A DNA stretch of 64,000 bases from Chloroflexota bacterium (lineage in GTDB: Bacteria; Chloroflexota; Limnocylindria; Limnocylindrales; CSP1-4): the NCBI GenBank assembly GCA_005883615.1, contig VBEC01000021.1, positions 1 through 64,000 of the forward strand. The letters run 5' to 3'. Shown here piece after piece: positions 7,923 through 16,692 of the stretch (position 1 is the stretch's first letter; each line of letters starts with the position of its first letter). The notes under the pieces were generated by a model, which had not been told where the DNA came from, searched no databases, and saw nothing but the letters and a program-made list of their open reading frames with translations. Made by a program: the position numbers and the translations under genes.

Positions 7923-9479
7923 ATGACCCTTCGCCTTCGCAACACGTTGACCCGCAGCGTCGAGCCGGTCGTGCCGCTCGAGCCGGGGCGGGTTCGCATG
8001 TACACCTGTGGGCCGACGGTCTATCGCTACGCCCATGTCGGCAACCTGCGGAGCTACCTGCTGGCCGATCTCATCCGGCGCGTCCTGCTCTACCACGGCC
8101 TGGAGGTGGTCCACGTCAAGAACATCACGGACGTGGGCCACCTTCGCGACGAGCGCTTCGATCGCGGGGAGGATCGCATGCTCGTCGCGGCGGGCCTCGA
8201 GTCGAAGACCCCCGCCGAGATCGCCGAGGCCTATGAAGCGGCGTTCCACGCCGACGAGGCCGCCGTCAACATCCTGCCGGCGCACGTCTTCCCGCGGGCA
8301 ACCGAACACATCGGCGACATGATCGTGCTCGCGGAGCAACTGGTCGACTCCGGCTTCGCGTACGTCTCAACCCACGGGACCGTGTACTACTCCGTGGGTC
8401 GCTTTCCCGAGTACGGCCGCCTCTCGGGCAATGACCTTTCCGAGCTGCGCGCGGGCCATCGCGGAGCGGTCGAGCACGACAAGGCAGACCCGGCCGACTT
8501 CGCCCTCTGGAAGCACGCCGGGGAAGGCCGCCTTCTGCGGTGGCCAACGGCCCGCTGGGGAGAGGGCTTCCCGGGCTGGCACATCGAATGCTCCGCGATG
8601 TCGGCGCGATACCTGGGACCCGAGTTCGAGATCCACACCGGTGGAATCGACAACGTCTTTCCGCACCACGAAGACGAGATCGCCCAGTCGGCCGCGCTGA
8701 CCGGGCACCCTCCGGCGCGCCACTGGGTCCACGGCGAGTTCCTCCTCATGGCCGGCCGGAAGATGGCCAAGTCTGCCGGTAATTTCCAGCGCGTCACCGA
8801 GCTGGCGACCGCGGGCATGGATCCGCTGGCGTTCCGCTACCTGGCGCTGACCTCGCGATACGGCCGCAAGCTCAACTACTCGAAGCACTCGCTGGAAGCC
8901 GCTGCGGCAGGGCTGGCCTCGCTGCGGACGCGTCTTCGAGGCCTGGGCCCGCCGCCCGTGGAGGGGCCCTGGCGCGCTCCAACAGCGCTGAGGGCCGGTG
9001 CGGCCGGGGATCGCCCAGAGGGCGTGGCGGCAGGCGTTGCCGGGCACGGCGATCCGAATTCGTCATTGCGCGTCGCGGACCTGGCCCACGGTCCGGAGGC
9101 GCCTCTCTCGCCCGACGGCCGCCGAATGCACGACGAGATCGTGGCGGCGCTCGACGACGATCTGGACACACCGACCGCCCTCGCCGGCCTGCGAAACGCG
9201 CTCCGGTCCGGCATCCCGGAGGACGAACGGCGCTGGCTCGCCCTCGACGCCGATTTCGTTCTCGGCCTCGACCTGGACCGCGTGTGGGCCACCTCAATGA
9301 CGGAGCACGATGGCGTGAGCCCTCGACAGCGGGAGCTGCTCGACGAGCGCACCAAAGCGCGCTCCAGCCGCGACTTCGAGCGGGCCGATGAGCTTCGCCA
9401 CGAGTTGCTCGAGGAAGGCGTCGAAGTGACCGATCTGCCCGGGGGACAATCGACCTGGCGCAAGCTCGAACGACGCTAG
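7923..9479 (+). CDS. cysS: cysteinyl-tRNA synthetase
   Basis: This class I synthetase charges tRNA-Cys with cysteine. The N-terminus has the zinc Cys (MYTCGPTVY, C29) and HVGN (38-41), the HIGH-type signature; WHIECS supplies another zinc ligand and KMAKSAGN (about 280) is the KMSKS loop. At 518 aa it is longer than the usual 460-490. The extra length is an Ala/Gly/Pro-rich insertion at about residues 345-395. The C-terminal helical tail (RDFERADELRHELLEEGVEV) is the anticodon-binding end. Monocistronic, convergent with the next gene. No T-box sequence was recognised upstream. Confidence 0.97.
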   Translation: MTLRLRNTLTRSVEPVVPLEPGRVRMYTCGPTVYRYAHVGNLRSYLLADLIRRVLLYHGLEVVHVKNITDVGHLRDERFDRGEDRMLVAAGLESKTPAEIAEAYEAAFHADEAAVNILPAHVFPRATEHIGDMIVLAEQLVDSGFAYVSTHGTVYYSVGRFPEYGRLSGNDLSELRAGHRGAVEHDKADPADFALWKHAGEGRLLRWPTARWGEGFPGWHIECSAMSARYLGPEFEIHTGGIDNVFPHHEDEIAQSAALTGHPPARHWVHGEFLLMAGRKMAKSAGNFQRVTELATAGMDPLAFRYLALTSRYGRKLNYSKHSLEAAAAGLASLRTRLRGLGPPPVEGPWRAPTALRAGAAGDRPEGVAAGVAGHGDPNSSLRVADLAHGPEAPLSPDGRRMHDEIVAALDDDLDTPTALAGLRNALRSGIPEDERRWLALDADFVLGLDLDRVWATSMTEHDGVSPRQRELLDERTKARSSRDFERADELRHELLEEGVEVTDLPGGQSTWRKLERR

Positions 9480-9498
9480 CCCGTTCCCCTCGGGGCTA
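9477..9498. terminator. possible bidirectional hairpin between convergent genes
   Basis: TAGCCC and GGGCTA form a 6-bp inverted repeat around a 10-nt loop. The arms coincide with the TAG stop of cysS and the TAG stop of the opposing glycosyltransferase. There is no clear T-tract, so termination is only a suggestion. Confidence 0.3.
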
Positions 9499-10473
9499 CC
9501 TCGCGATGACGAGGTCTCGCCGCCTCCCGAAGCGGTCGATGATCCGATAGAAGTTGCGCTTGCTCAGGCGGTCCCTCTCTTCTGGCGGGACGCTGGAGTA
9601 CTCGCGTTTCTCATGGCGCTGGAGCGGCAGGCCGGCCAGTTGCAGGGCGCGTCGGGGATCCTTTGCCACCCCTTCGTCGCGCAGGACGAGGCTCCACCAG
9701 ATATCCAGATTGCGATAGAACCGGAAATGCTCGTCGAGCGGCCCGCGGTCGACGTAATCGGAGCGCCTGAATCCCTGGACGTAGCCTTCGATGGCGTCGA
9801 CGTCTCCGGCGGCAGCCTCCGCGAAATGCCGCAAATCGCCTGATCGCAGGCCCCATGGACCCGTGACCGCGACGCCGGGATCATCGAGCGCTCCGGTCAG
9901 CGGCGCTACGAAGTCGCCGAGCGGCTCAACGCTGCTGTCGAGGAGGATGACAACGGCGCCCGACGCGCGCCGGATGCCGGCGTTGAGCGCCGCTGCATGG
10001 CCCAGGCGCACGCTCGTCCACACGACCTCCAGCTCGGCGCCGGGGATGGTCCGCTGAGACTGCTCGATGGCGGACTGCTGGTCGCCCGACGGAGCATTCG
10101 CCACGAGCACGATCTGGCTACCGGCTGGCGTGTGTCGTGCGAGCCCTTGAAGCGCCCGGTCGAGATCGTCCGGCCAGTCGGTCGCCGTCAGAATGACCGA
10201 GGCCGCCGTCGTCGCTGGCTCGTCGAGCCTCGACGGAACAGATTGGCTGGAGCCGTACCGGACCTGGTCCCCTACCGCCACGTCCGGCGCGTGGGCCGGT
10301 GTCAGCTCGAAGTCCACGCCTCGATCGACGACTCTCCAACCGGCCGACTCGATCTCGTCGCGGAGCTCGTCGGCTCGACTCCAGTCCCGGTCGGCGCGCG
10401 CTTCCCGTCGTGCATGCGCGAGATCGAGGACGTCCTTTGGTGGGCGTTGTCGCTGGATATGTTGATCGGTCAT
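9496..10473 (-). CDS. glycosyltransferase family 2 with an N-terminal CysS-tail-like helical module
   Basis: The 325-aa protein has two parts. Residues about 15-55 (ARADRDWSRADELRDEIES, then GWRVVD) closely resemble the C-terminal helical tail of class I CysS, including the tail of the adjacent cysS. From about 85 to 290 it is GT-A like: VILTATDWPDDLDRALQGL, LGHAAALNAGIRRASG, VVILLDSSVEPLGDF. The canonical DD/DxD acids are partly replaced (LLDSS), so activity is uncertain. The C-terminus is basic. It could be a glycosyltransferase or a tRNA/nucleotide-binding derivative. ATG 10473 is the only good start. Confidence 0.7.
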   Translation of the reverse strand: MTDQHIQRQRPPKDVLDLAHARREARADRDWSRADELRDEIESAGWRVVDRGVDFELTPAHAPDVAVGDQVRYGSSQSVPSRLDEPATTAASVILTATDWPDDLDRALQGLARHTPAGSQIVLVANAPSGDQQSAIEQSQRTIPGAELEVVWTSVRLGHAAALNAGIRRASGAVVILLDSSVEPLGDFVAPLTGALDDPGVAVTGPWGLRSGDLRHFAEAAAGDVDAIEGYVQGFRRSDYVDRGPLDEHFRFYRNLDIWWSLVLRDEGVAKDPRRALQLAGLPLQRHEKREYSSVPPEERDRLSKRNFYRIIDRFGRRRDLVIAR

Positions 10474-10613
10474 GTTCGGTCAGCATGAACCTGCTCGGAC
10501 CAACCGGCAAACGGGCCGGCAATTGTTGAAACGATCAGTTGTAGCGCCAGTGCGGGGGATATGATGCGAGTGGCTTCGTTTGTCTACCGTCGGTTTGTTG
10601 AACCGGGAGGATC

Positions 10614-10928
10614 ATGTTCGTGGCCAGATACAAGCACATCGAGGTCGGCAAACCCGTCGATCTTGCTGAGCTCGCAGCGAAACGACGCGAGAGAAAAGTC
10701 TCAGCACGCCAGCTCGCCATCCAGGAGCGTGACGACGAGATCCGGCGGGCGATCAACGAGGCATCGGCCGCGCCGTCGAGTCAGGCCATCGCCACGATGC
10801 GCGCAGCAGTTAATCGCGTGCTCAAGGAAAGTGAATCAAACGTTCAGATGGGCGTTCGTGGAACGACCATCTATCTGAGCAAATCGCCAATTCCCGGCGG
10901 CCGCGGCCGCGCCCGGCGAGGAAACTGA
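10614..10928 (+). CDS. hypothetical protein, 104 aa
   Basis: I do not recognise this family. The ATG is preceded by GGGAGG at a short spacing, which supports translation. The protein is charged and probably helical in its first half (LAELAAKRRERKVSARQLA, then QERDDEIRRAINEA), has a short segment that looks like beta strand (MGVRGTTIYLSK), and ends in a Gly/Arg-rich basic tail that could bind nucleic acid. No signal peptide or membrane helix. It lies just upstream of another orphan small ORF. Confidence 0.5.
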   Translation: MFVARYKHIEVGKPVDLAELAAKRRERKVSARQLAIQERDDEIRRAINEASAAPSSQAIATMRAAVNRVLKESESNVQMGVRGTTIYLSKSPIPGGRGRARRGN

Positions 10929-10929
10929 G

Positions 10930-10953
10930 TCGGACTGATTGTCGGACTGATTG
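10930..10953 (+). repeat. 12-bp tandem duplication
   Basis: TCGGACTGATTG occurs twice in direct succession between the two small ORFs. The second copy includes the TTG that would start the next ORF. Confidence 0.8.
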
Positions 10954-11151
10954 ACCTGCGAAAACATCTACCTTGCCCGCCGCGCGGCGCACTTCGGGCG
11001 TCTCGTTCAATACGGCCGCTTCGATGAGCTCGATGCCGAGCATTGGCTGGCGGCCTGGGAGCGCGAGGCCGAGACGCGCGCGCTAGATCGACACGCCCCG
11101 ACGTTCCGGCGGGAGGGCGAGGCTTGGATCAAGGAACGCAACCTGATCTGA
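10951..11151 (+). CDS. small protein with RRAAHF...DELDAEHWLAAWERE motif, 66 aa
   Basis: Only a weak TTG start is available, and no convincing ribosome site precedes it. The core ARRAAHFGRLVQYGRFDELD plus AEHWLAAWEREAE recurs at 34363-34476 of this window, with most base changes at third codon positions, so the motif has evolved as protein. The C-terminus (REGEAWIKERNLI) is Trp/Lys/Arg-rich. The family is unknown to me. It may be a gene with a non-ATG start or a 5'-truncated copy. Confidence 0.5.
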   Translation: MTCENIYLARRAAHFGRLVQYGRFDELDAEHWLAAWEREAETRALDRHAPTFRREGEAWIKERNLI

Positions 11152-11194
11152 TCAGCGGGTCCCCGTTTGCGACCCGGACTGAGCGAGGACAGCA

Positions 11195-12004
11195 GTGACA
11201 CTGCTGGCGAGGATAACCGCGCGAGCGCGGGTCCGCCCCCTCCGTCTTCTGATTGCCATCCTGGTGGGCCTGATGTTAACGACCGGTTTCCTCGTGGTTG
11301 CGCCAGCCATGGAGCCGCAGCGCACCACCCCGATTTACGACCCGCCGGTGCTCGCCGGCCAGCAGCTCTGGGGAGCGTGTGCTGGCGGGTTCTATGCTCG
11401 CCACGGGGACACGATCGTGCTCACCTCCACCGGTCACTGCACCAGCGAGGGCACGGTGGCCTACGACCCTGACGGCATGACGGTGCGGGGCGTCTTTGGC
11501 CCGGCCGCCCGCAGCGCCTCGTGCCCGCATCAGGGGCACAAGTGCGCGGCGTCGGACATGAACTACCTGGTGGTCGCCAAGGATCGCATTCCGTGGGGGC
11601 ACCTGAACGTGGTGGACCTCGGCACGGCGGGCTACCGGATCATCCCGCCGGGCACGCGGCCACTCGCCTGCGTTGACATCGCGATCGGTGACCAGGTCGA
11701 GATCGACGGCCGCAACTCCTACCGGAGCGGAACGGTGGCCGAGAAAGGCGAGTATCTCCATCCGGAAGACGGCGACTACTTCCCGTGCATGATCGCCGCG
11801 AACATTCAGGTCGAAGTCGGAGACTCCGGCGGTGCCGTCCTCGTGCGAGGGACCCCGGCGGGGGTCACGAGTCGCAGCTTCGGCGGGGTGCTCGGGTTCA
11901 CGCCATTGGCCGAAGGGATGGCCGAGCTAGGGCTGGATCTCTGCAGCACCCCCGACTGCGGGCTCGCGCCGCCCGTGGCCGATCCGGCGGGAACCGACAA
12001 GTGA
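11195..12004 (+). CDS. secreted trypsin-like serine protease
   Basis: The 269-aa protein has a basic N-terminus and one hydrophobic segment (about 16-38), consistent with export. The chymotrypsin-fold triad is visible: His in TSTGHC (about 80), Asp in ASDMNYLVV (about 129) and Ser in VGDSGGAVL (about 210). Several cysteines suggest disulfides. Length and motif order resemble compact bacterial S1 peptidases. GTG 11195 is chosen for GCGAGGA upstream and the signal segment. It may digest extracellular protein. It stands alone, with no chaperone or inhibitor nearby. Confidence 0.8.
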   Translation: MTLLARITARARVRPLRLLIAILVGLMLTTGFLVVAPAMEPQRTTPIYDPPVLAGQQLWGACAGGFYARHGDTIVLTSTGHCTSEGTVAYDPDGMTVRGVFGPAARSASCPHQGHKCAASDMNYLVVAKDRIPWGHLNVVDLGTAGYRIIPPGTRPLACVDIAIGDQVEIDGRNSYRSGTVAEKGEYLHPEDGDYFPCMIAANIQVEVGDSGGAVLVRGTPAGVTSRSFGGVLGFTPLAEGMAELGLDLCSTPDCGLAPPVADPAGTDK

Positions 12005-12439
12005 CCGCATCGTCTGCGGCCGCCCGGGCGCGCGAACGAGGCTCGGCGGCGAGCCCAGGACCACGTGGTATGCGACTTCTCAGGCGCGACCGCCATGCGC
12101 ACTACAACTAGTCCGCGATACGCAACGCCCCGCCGAACGTAGCGCGCCTCAGCCGGCTGAGGGCCCGGGCGGTCGGGTGCCCCAGCCTCGCTGATCCCGG
12201 CCGACATCCTGACCTTGCCGGACCGACATCCCGGCTTTGAGAGGACACGACCCGCTCGATGGCAAGGATTTGACCGGGAACGCCCTGGGGCGCCTCCAAC
12301 CGTGGACTGACGTACGCTAGGCCGCCACACGCTGAGCGGATTGTGTCGCGTGGGCCTTCCCCCGAGATTCCCGATCAGCCCGAGATCTTGCGGCCCTCTG
12401 CGAACGGGTCCAGCAACGAGCGACACCTGGTCCTGTCGA
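12005..12439. other. intergenic stretch without a recognisable gene
   Basis: This stretch lies between the protease and the NTF2-like gene, which converge. ORFs of the track here have no recognisable domains and look like GC-rich shadows. I see no RNA gene or clear terminator. Confidence 0.5.
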
Positions 12440-12871
12440 CTACCCCTTGGCCTGCAGCCGGGCGAGGAGCTCCATCATGGCCGGTGACAGGTCGGTGTGG
12501 TGATGGACGACCTTCCACCCGCCCTCTTCCCGGCGATAGATGTTCGTGACGCGCTGGTCGATGGCGACCTGCTCTCCGGCCATGGTGCCGTGGCCGCGCT
12601 CCACTCCCACCTCGTACGCGGTGTCACCAGCCACCGACAGCAGCTGGTCGGTCAGCGTGACCTGGCCGTCGGAGGCGATCGAGGCGACCTGGTCCCACAC
12701 GGGGCGGATGTTGTCCCAGCCCACCTCGCGTCCACCGATCGGGTGCATGGTCGTCGCGGTCGCGTCGTGCGACCAGATGGCATCCATGGAGCCCGTATGG
12801 CCGGTGAGCATCTGGTTCAACGCCGCGTAGAACTGCGCCGATGCTGCCTTAGCCTCGTCGTATGCCGACAT
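12440..12871 (-). CDS. NTF2-like/SnoaL-like domain protein
   Basis: This 143-aa protein fits the nuclear-transport-factor-2-like fold (SnoaL/YybH type). It has N-terminal helices (AYDEAKAASAQFYAALNQML), the loop SMDAIWSHDATATTMHPIGG, a GWDNIRPVWDQV helix, and a beta-sheet end (VTNIYRREEGGWKVVHHHTD) that matches the family's C-terminal strand pattern. Members act as ketosteroid-isomerase-like enzymes or ligand binders, so function cannot be assigned. No signal peptide. The gene is isolated. Confidence 0.8.
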   Translation of the reverse strand: MSAYDEAKAASAQFYAALNQMLTGHTGSMDAIWSHDATATTMHPIGGREVGWDNIRPVWDQVASIASDGQVTLTDQLLSVAGDTAYEVGVERGHGTMAGEQVAIDQRVTNIYRREEGGWKVVHHHTDLSPAMMELLARLQAKG

Positions 12872-13414
12872 GTACCGCCTCCCGTGCTGTGACCAAACGT
12901 CGGCAGAGTTCGGAGGGTTTCACGCCCTTGTGCCAGCGCGCGAGGACGAGCTGATCTAGCGGGCGCGTCCCTCCTCTCCGCCGGAGTGCATTGTGCGCGC
13001 TCGGTGCCCCCCGGTGTGAAGAGTAGTCCGTGCGCCGATTGTCTTGCGCCCCTCTGAAAAACTGCGCCCCCAAATCGAGCCGGGCGAGCGCGGCTCGTCC
13101 AAAGGTCCGGGATCGACTCGCCAGAGACCGCGGTAACCTGCGACTCGGGTCGCGGTTGCGGTCTCGAAAACTGGTTCCGGGGGCAGGATCTCGGGCCGAC
13201 CGCGGCCCTACTGCCGAACCTGGACAGGCGACAAGCCGTGGAGCTGATCCGCCGTCCCGCCGCCGGCATCGCTTGGTGTCGCGAGTCGCTGCAAGGGTTA
13301 GCGGCGTCCGCGCAATCGAGGAAGCGCCGGATCATTGCCTCGAGCCTGGGGCGTTCATCTCTACGATGACGTTCGAAGCGCCTCATCGACTCGGCGCGAA
13401 ATTCTTCGGGCTTC
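12872..13414. other. intergenic stretch without a recognisable gene
   Basis: About 540 nt. Overlapping ORFs exist on both strands (for example 12817-13386 and 13030-13425), but none has a plausible ribosome site, domain or consistent amino-acid make-up. It may hold decayed sequence; I could not identify a parent. Confidence 0.5.
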
Positions 13415-13921
13415 TCAACGCCTAGGTAACTCAGGGGGTGACAGTTCCCCAGCGAGCATCTCTAGGAACCAACGTGCGGTCCGGCGAGCGACGAAGTGCA
13501 GGAGTGCCCCGTCGATCAGCAGGCCGACGCCTCCGAGTGGTGGCGTGTAAAGGCCGGTTAGCGAAAGCCCGGACGGGTTGATCCTGAGCAGCCCCGCGAA
13601 TACGGGAAAGAGCGGCGCGAGGCTGGACGAACTCCATTCGATCTCGACTTCGCAGCCACCCGGGAGGGTGCGCGCCGGGCCGAGATCCACGTAGGTCGCC
13701 TTGCGGAACAAGAGTGTCCTGCTTCCCTGCGACACTGGAAAGGCCAGATCGGTCAGGTATCTGTGACGGTCGAACCGGGAGCTCTCGACGACCGTGCCCA
13801 GCCAGTCCGGCGCTTCGAGCCTTCGACAGGCAGCCGCCGGGTCGAGTTCGACGGAATGCGTGGCCGACAGCCTGGCGACGCGGTCGGAGGTGACCTCAGT
13901 CACTCGGTCAGGCTGTGGCAT
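13415..13921 (-). CDS. probable SRPBCC-like (START-fold) protein
   Basis: The 168-aa product looks like a small ligand-binding START/SRPBCC protein. It has alternating strands (RTLLFRKATYVDLG, CEVEIEWSSSSL) and a long C-terminal helix (HFVARRTARWFLEMLAGEL) preceded by the PPLGGVGLLIDGAL turn seen in that fold. This is a fold-level guess with no catalytic motif. There is no export signal. Its neighbours are orphan genes, so context does not help. Confidence 0.55.
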   Translation of the reverse strand: MPQPDRVTEVTSDRVARLSATHSVELDPAAACRRLEAPDWLGTVVESSRFDRHRYLTDLAFPVSQGSRTLLFRKATYVDLGPARTLPGGCEVEIEWSSSSLAPLFPVFAGLLRINPSGLSLTGLYTPPLGGVGLLIDGALLHFVARRTARWFLEMLAGELSPPELPRR

Positions 13922-13995
13922 GCCCAGGGACCTCGAATCCAGGGTGGCTCCCTACCGAGTCGGGGCGACGTGTCGGGGACATAGACAACCAGCCG

Positions 13996-14286
13996 TCACG
14001 GGCTCCAGTAATCGGATCGTGGGATCCGCCGTTTGATGTCAGCATCGGCCTCGACGACGAGCGCGAGTTTACTTTCAATCGTCGTCAGGGCGGCCTGCGT
14101 CGCGGCGTCGACGGGCGCTTGGACGAGCTCGGACAGATGGTTGAACTCATCCGCGGACAGATAGTCGCTGGCGAACGGCTGGACAACATCAAGGGCGACG
14201 CCAAGGAGGGCATCGGCGACTCGCCCGCGAGCGTGAACGGAATGCAGCCGCGCCCGCAGGCGGCCGGAGTCTGGAAGAGTGAGCAT
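13996..14286 (-). CDS. hypothetical protein, 96 aa
   Basis: ATG 14286 is preceded by a perfect AGGAGG at 6-nt spacing, so I prefer it over the longer ORF starting at 14325. The protein is mostly helical and acidic in the middle (ALDVVQPFASDYLSADEFNHL, then ATQAALTTIESKLALVVEAD), with a basic end (IKRRIPRSDYWSP). No domain recognised. It starts about 60 nt downstream of the cupredoxin stop on the same strand, so the two may be cotranscribed. Confidence 0.6.
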   Translation of the reverse strand: MLTLPDSGRLRARLHSVHARGRVADALLGVALDVVQPFASDYLSADEFNHLSELVQAPVDAATQAALTTIESKLALVVEADADIKRRIPRSDYWSP

Positions 14287-14348
14287 CGATGGCCTCCTGG
14301 ATCTGTGGCAGTCGTCCCGTTGCAATGCGCGTTAACGGTTTTGGTCGA

Positions 14349-15257
14349 TCAGGGGCCGACCGTCAGATCGACCGTCCCTTTCATGCCGGCCTCGTAGTGG
14401 CCGGGCACGTGACACGCGAAGGCATAGGCCGCGCTGGTTGTGGGGAACGTGTACGTCAACTCGGCGACATGGCCGCCGTCGATGTCGGCGACTTCCCTGA
14501 CTGACTTGCCGTCGACCTGGTTGGCCGCCACGCCGGTCTCAGGGCCGACCTGGAACTCGTGGGTCGCGGCGCCCGCGTTGATGAGCACGAACGACACCGT
14601 CTCTCCGGGGGCTGCCGATTCGGTGGACGGGTCGAACTTCAGTGCATCGGTCATGGTGATCGGGGCGATCCGCGGCACCTTCGTCGTGCCCACGCTCGGG
14701 AGACCGGGTCCGACTACCTGGACGTAGCCGAGCATCCCGTGCTCGTAGTGACCAGGCGCGTGGCAGGCAAAAGCGAAGGGGCCCGGTCCCGTGAAGGTGT
14801 ATGTCAGCTTCTTGGTCTGGCCGGCCTTGATGCCGGCGATCTCCGGCGTGCCCTCCACGTCGCCGAACGCCGCTTTCTGGGGCCCGACCATGAACTCGTG
14901 CTCGGCCTTGCCCGCGTTCGCGATCTCGAACGTCACGGTTTCGCCAGCAGCCACGATGAGGAAGTTCGGGGCGAAGAGCAGCTTGTCGTTGGTGTCAACG
15001 TGAATCAGCCGAGGAGCTGACTTCGTGCCAGGCGTGAACCCCAACGCAGTCGCCAAGGGCATCGGCGAAACAGCGAGGCTCGGGGCTGCGGGCTTTCCGG
15101 ACGCGGATGCTTCGGAGGGTCCGGGCGATGCCGTGCTGAAGGTAAAGGCCGGCGCTGGGGCGGCGGACGAGCAGCTAGCAAGGACGAGCCCGAGGCTGGC
15201 AAGAGCGGCGAGCCAGGCTCCGCCGCGGCTCCGAGACGGCGCATGCGCGGATGGCAC
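14349..15257 (-). CDS. twin-cupredoxin lipoprotein
   Basis: GTG 15257 follows AGGAAGGA and begins a lipoprotein signal (LGLVLASCSS; lipobox Cys about residue 24). After a Ser/Ala/Pro linker come two cupredoxin domains. The first has HEFMVG and CHAPGHYEHGM; the second has HEFQVG and CHVPGHYEAGMKG. These supply His-Cys-His-Met, the complete type 1 copper set, twice. It is probably an outer-leaflet electron carrier with two copper centres. It is divergent from the histidine kinase across a 253-nt region holding DosR-like boxes. The 387-aa ORF of the track is over-extended. Confidence 0.88.
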   Translation of the reverse strand: MPSAHAPSRSRGGAWLAALASLGLVLASCSSAAPAPAFTFSTASPGPSEASASGKPAAPSLAVSPMPLATALGFTPGTKSAPRLIHVDTNDKLLFAPNFLIVAAGETVTFEIANAGKAEHEFMVGPQKAAFGDVEGTPEIAGIKAGQTKKLTYTFTGPGPFAFACHAPGHYEHGMLGYVQVVGPGLPSVGTTKVPRIAPITMTDALKFDPSTESAAPGETVSFVLINAGAATHEFQVGPETGVAANQVDGKSVREVADIDGGHVAELTYTFPTTSAAYAFACHVPGHYEAGMKGTVDLTVGP

Positions 15258-15375
15258 GAGTGTGTCCTTCCTGGGCGGGACGATCCGCCGTGATGATCCG
15301 GCCCCAGCAAGGGCACGGGACGTCCACGGTCGTGTGCGTCCGCCGAAGTACAGCGCTCCCCGGGCCGCGTCGGCA

Positions 15376-15411
15376 GGGCCGATGGGCCCCAAAGAGCAGG
15401 CCAAAGGGCCC
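15376..15411. promoter_or_regulatory. two tandem DosR/DevR-like palindromes (candidate operator)
   Basis: GGGCCGATGGGCCC (15376-15389) and AGGCCAAAGGGCCC (15398-15411) are 14-bp palindromes with a 4-nt centre, spaced 22 bp start to start, about two helix turns. They lie between the divergent cupredoxin and histidine-kinase genes. Against the mycobacterial DosR core GGGACTTTNGTCCC each matches at about 10 of 14 positions. Binding is inferred from sequence and the adjacent DosR-like regulator. Confidence 0.4.
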
Positions 15412-15510
15412 ATGGCCGTATCGGAGTAGAACCTTAGTGACGTCCGGCCTACGGGCAACGTGGGGGCCAGAGGTCCCGAAGGCGGGAGCAACGCTGCTAG
15501 GCTCGCAGCC

Positions 15511-16692
15511 ATGGCTCCTCGTCATCCTTCCGGGATCAGTTCCGATGAGTCTCTCGACGCAGCCGCGCTGAATGCCGTCGACGAGGCCGCCCGTGCGATC
15601 GCCGGACTGCTCGACATTGAGGAAGCACTCCAACTCATCGTCGAGCGAGTCCGGACGCTCGTTGGCGCACGCTACGCGGCGCTCGGGATCGTGGGCGCTG
15701 ACGATAGGATCCAGCGCTTCATCACGAGCGGGATGAGCCACCTCCAGCGGGAGGCCATCGGGCCGCTGCCGCGCGGACGAGGCCTCCTAGGGCTGATCAT
15801 CCGCGAGGGAAGCTCGTACCGGATCCCGGACATCGCGGCTCACCCCGGCAGCTCCGGCTTTCCGGCGAACCACCCGCCGATGACGTCGTTCCTCGGGGTC
15901 CCGGTCACTTCGCGCGGCCGGTCCATCGGAAACTTCTACCTGACCGACAAGGCCGGCGCTACCGAGTTCACCGCGGACGATCAGCGGCTTGTCGAGCTGT
16001 TCGCCCTCCACGCGGGCATCGCGATCGACAATGCACGACTGCATCAGCAGGCTGCCGAGTACGCGATCGTGCAGGAGCGGGACCGGATCGGTCGCGATCT
16101 GCATGACGGGATCATCCAGTCGCTCTACGCCGTGTCGCTCTCGCTCGAGGATGTCCCAGAGATGATGGTTTCATCTCCGGGCGAGGCCGAGGGCCGCGTC
16201 GACGCGGCGATCGACTCCCTGCAGGCCTCGATTCGCGAGTTACGAAATTTCATTTACGGTCTCCGGCCGGAGACGTTCAACGGTGCCGACGTCCCTGCCG
16301 GCATCCTCGCCCTCGGCGAGCAGTTCCGATACAACACGCTTGTCGAGATCGACATCGACGTCGATCCCGAGGCGGGTCGGGACCTTTCGCCAGAGCGCGG
16401 AGCCGAGCTACTCCAGCTCGTTCGCGAATCCCTGAGCAACGCAGCGCGCCATGCGCGGGCCCGCCATGTCGTCGTGACATTTCGCCAGGACGCGGGAGCG
16501 CCGATGCTCATCGTGGCCGACGATGGTGTCGGCTTCGACGTCTCCGCTCGCGTGGCCGCCGGCCATCAGGGCCTCGCCAATATGGAAGCCCGGGCCCTGG
16601 CGATCGGGGCAACGATGCGAGTGGAGAGCGCCGGGGGCGAGGGCACACGTATCATCGTGGCGTTGCCCACCCGGCATCCTGATGCGAAGTGA
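15511..16692 (+). CDS. GAF-domain sensor histidine kinase (NarL-system type)
   Basis: The 393-aa cytoplasmic kinase has a GAF domain (about 20-170), a HisKA_3 dimerisation helix with the phospho-acceptor His in RIGRDLHDGIIQSLY (about 200), and a HATPase_c domain with ESLSNAARHARA (N box) and VADDGVGFD (G1 box). This order matches DevS/NarX-like kinases that pair with LuxR-type regulators. No membrane helix, so the signal is internal, perhaps redox, gas or a small ligand. Its stop overlaps the regulator's GTG (GTGA). ATG 15511 is preferred over the track start at 15460. Confidence 0.9.
   Translation: MAPRHPSGISSDESLDAAALNAVDEAARAIAGLLDIEEALQLIVERVRTLVGARYAALGIVGADDRIQRFITSGMSHLQREAIGPLPRGRGLLGLIIREGSSYRIPDIAAHPGSSGFPANHPPMTSFLGVPVTSRGRSIGNFYLTDKAGATEFTADDQRLVELFALHAGIAIDNARLHQQAAEYAIVQERDRIGRDLHDGIIQSLYAVSLSLEDVPEMMVSSPGEAEGRVDAAIDSLQASIRELRNFIYGLRPETFNGADVPAGILALGEQFRYNTLVEIDIDVDPEAGRDLSPERGAELLQLVRESLSNAARHARARHVVVTFRQDAGAPMLIVADDGVGFDVSARVAAGHQGLANMEARALAIGATMRVESAGGEGTRIIVALPTRHPDAK

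Noticed and set aside
13030-13425. 131-aa + strand ORF in the 12.9-13.4 kb gap
   Set aside because: No start signal and no domain; composition typical of random GC-rich frames.
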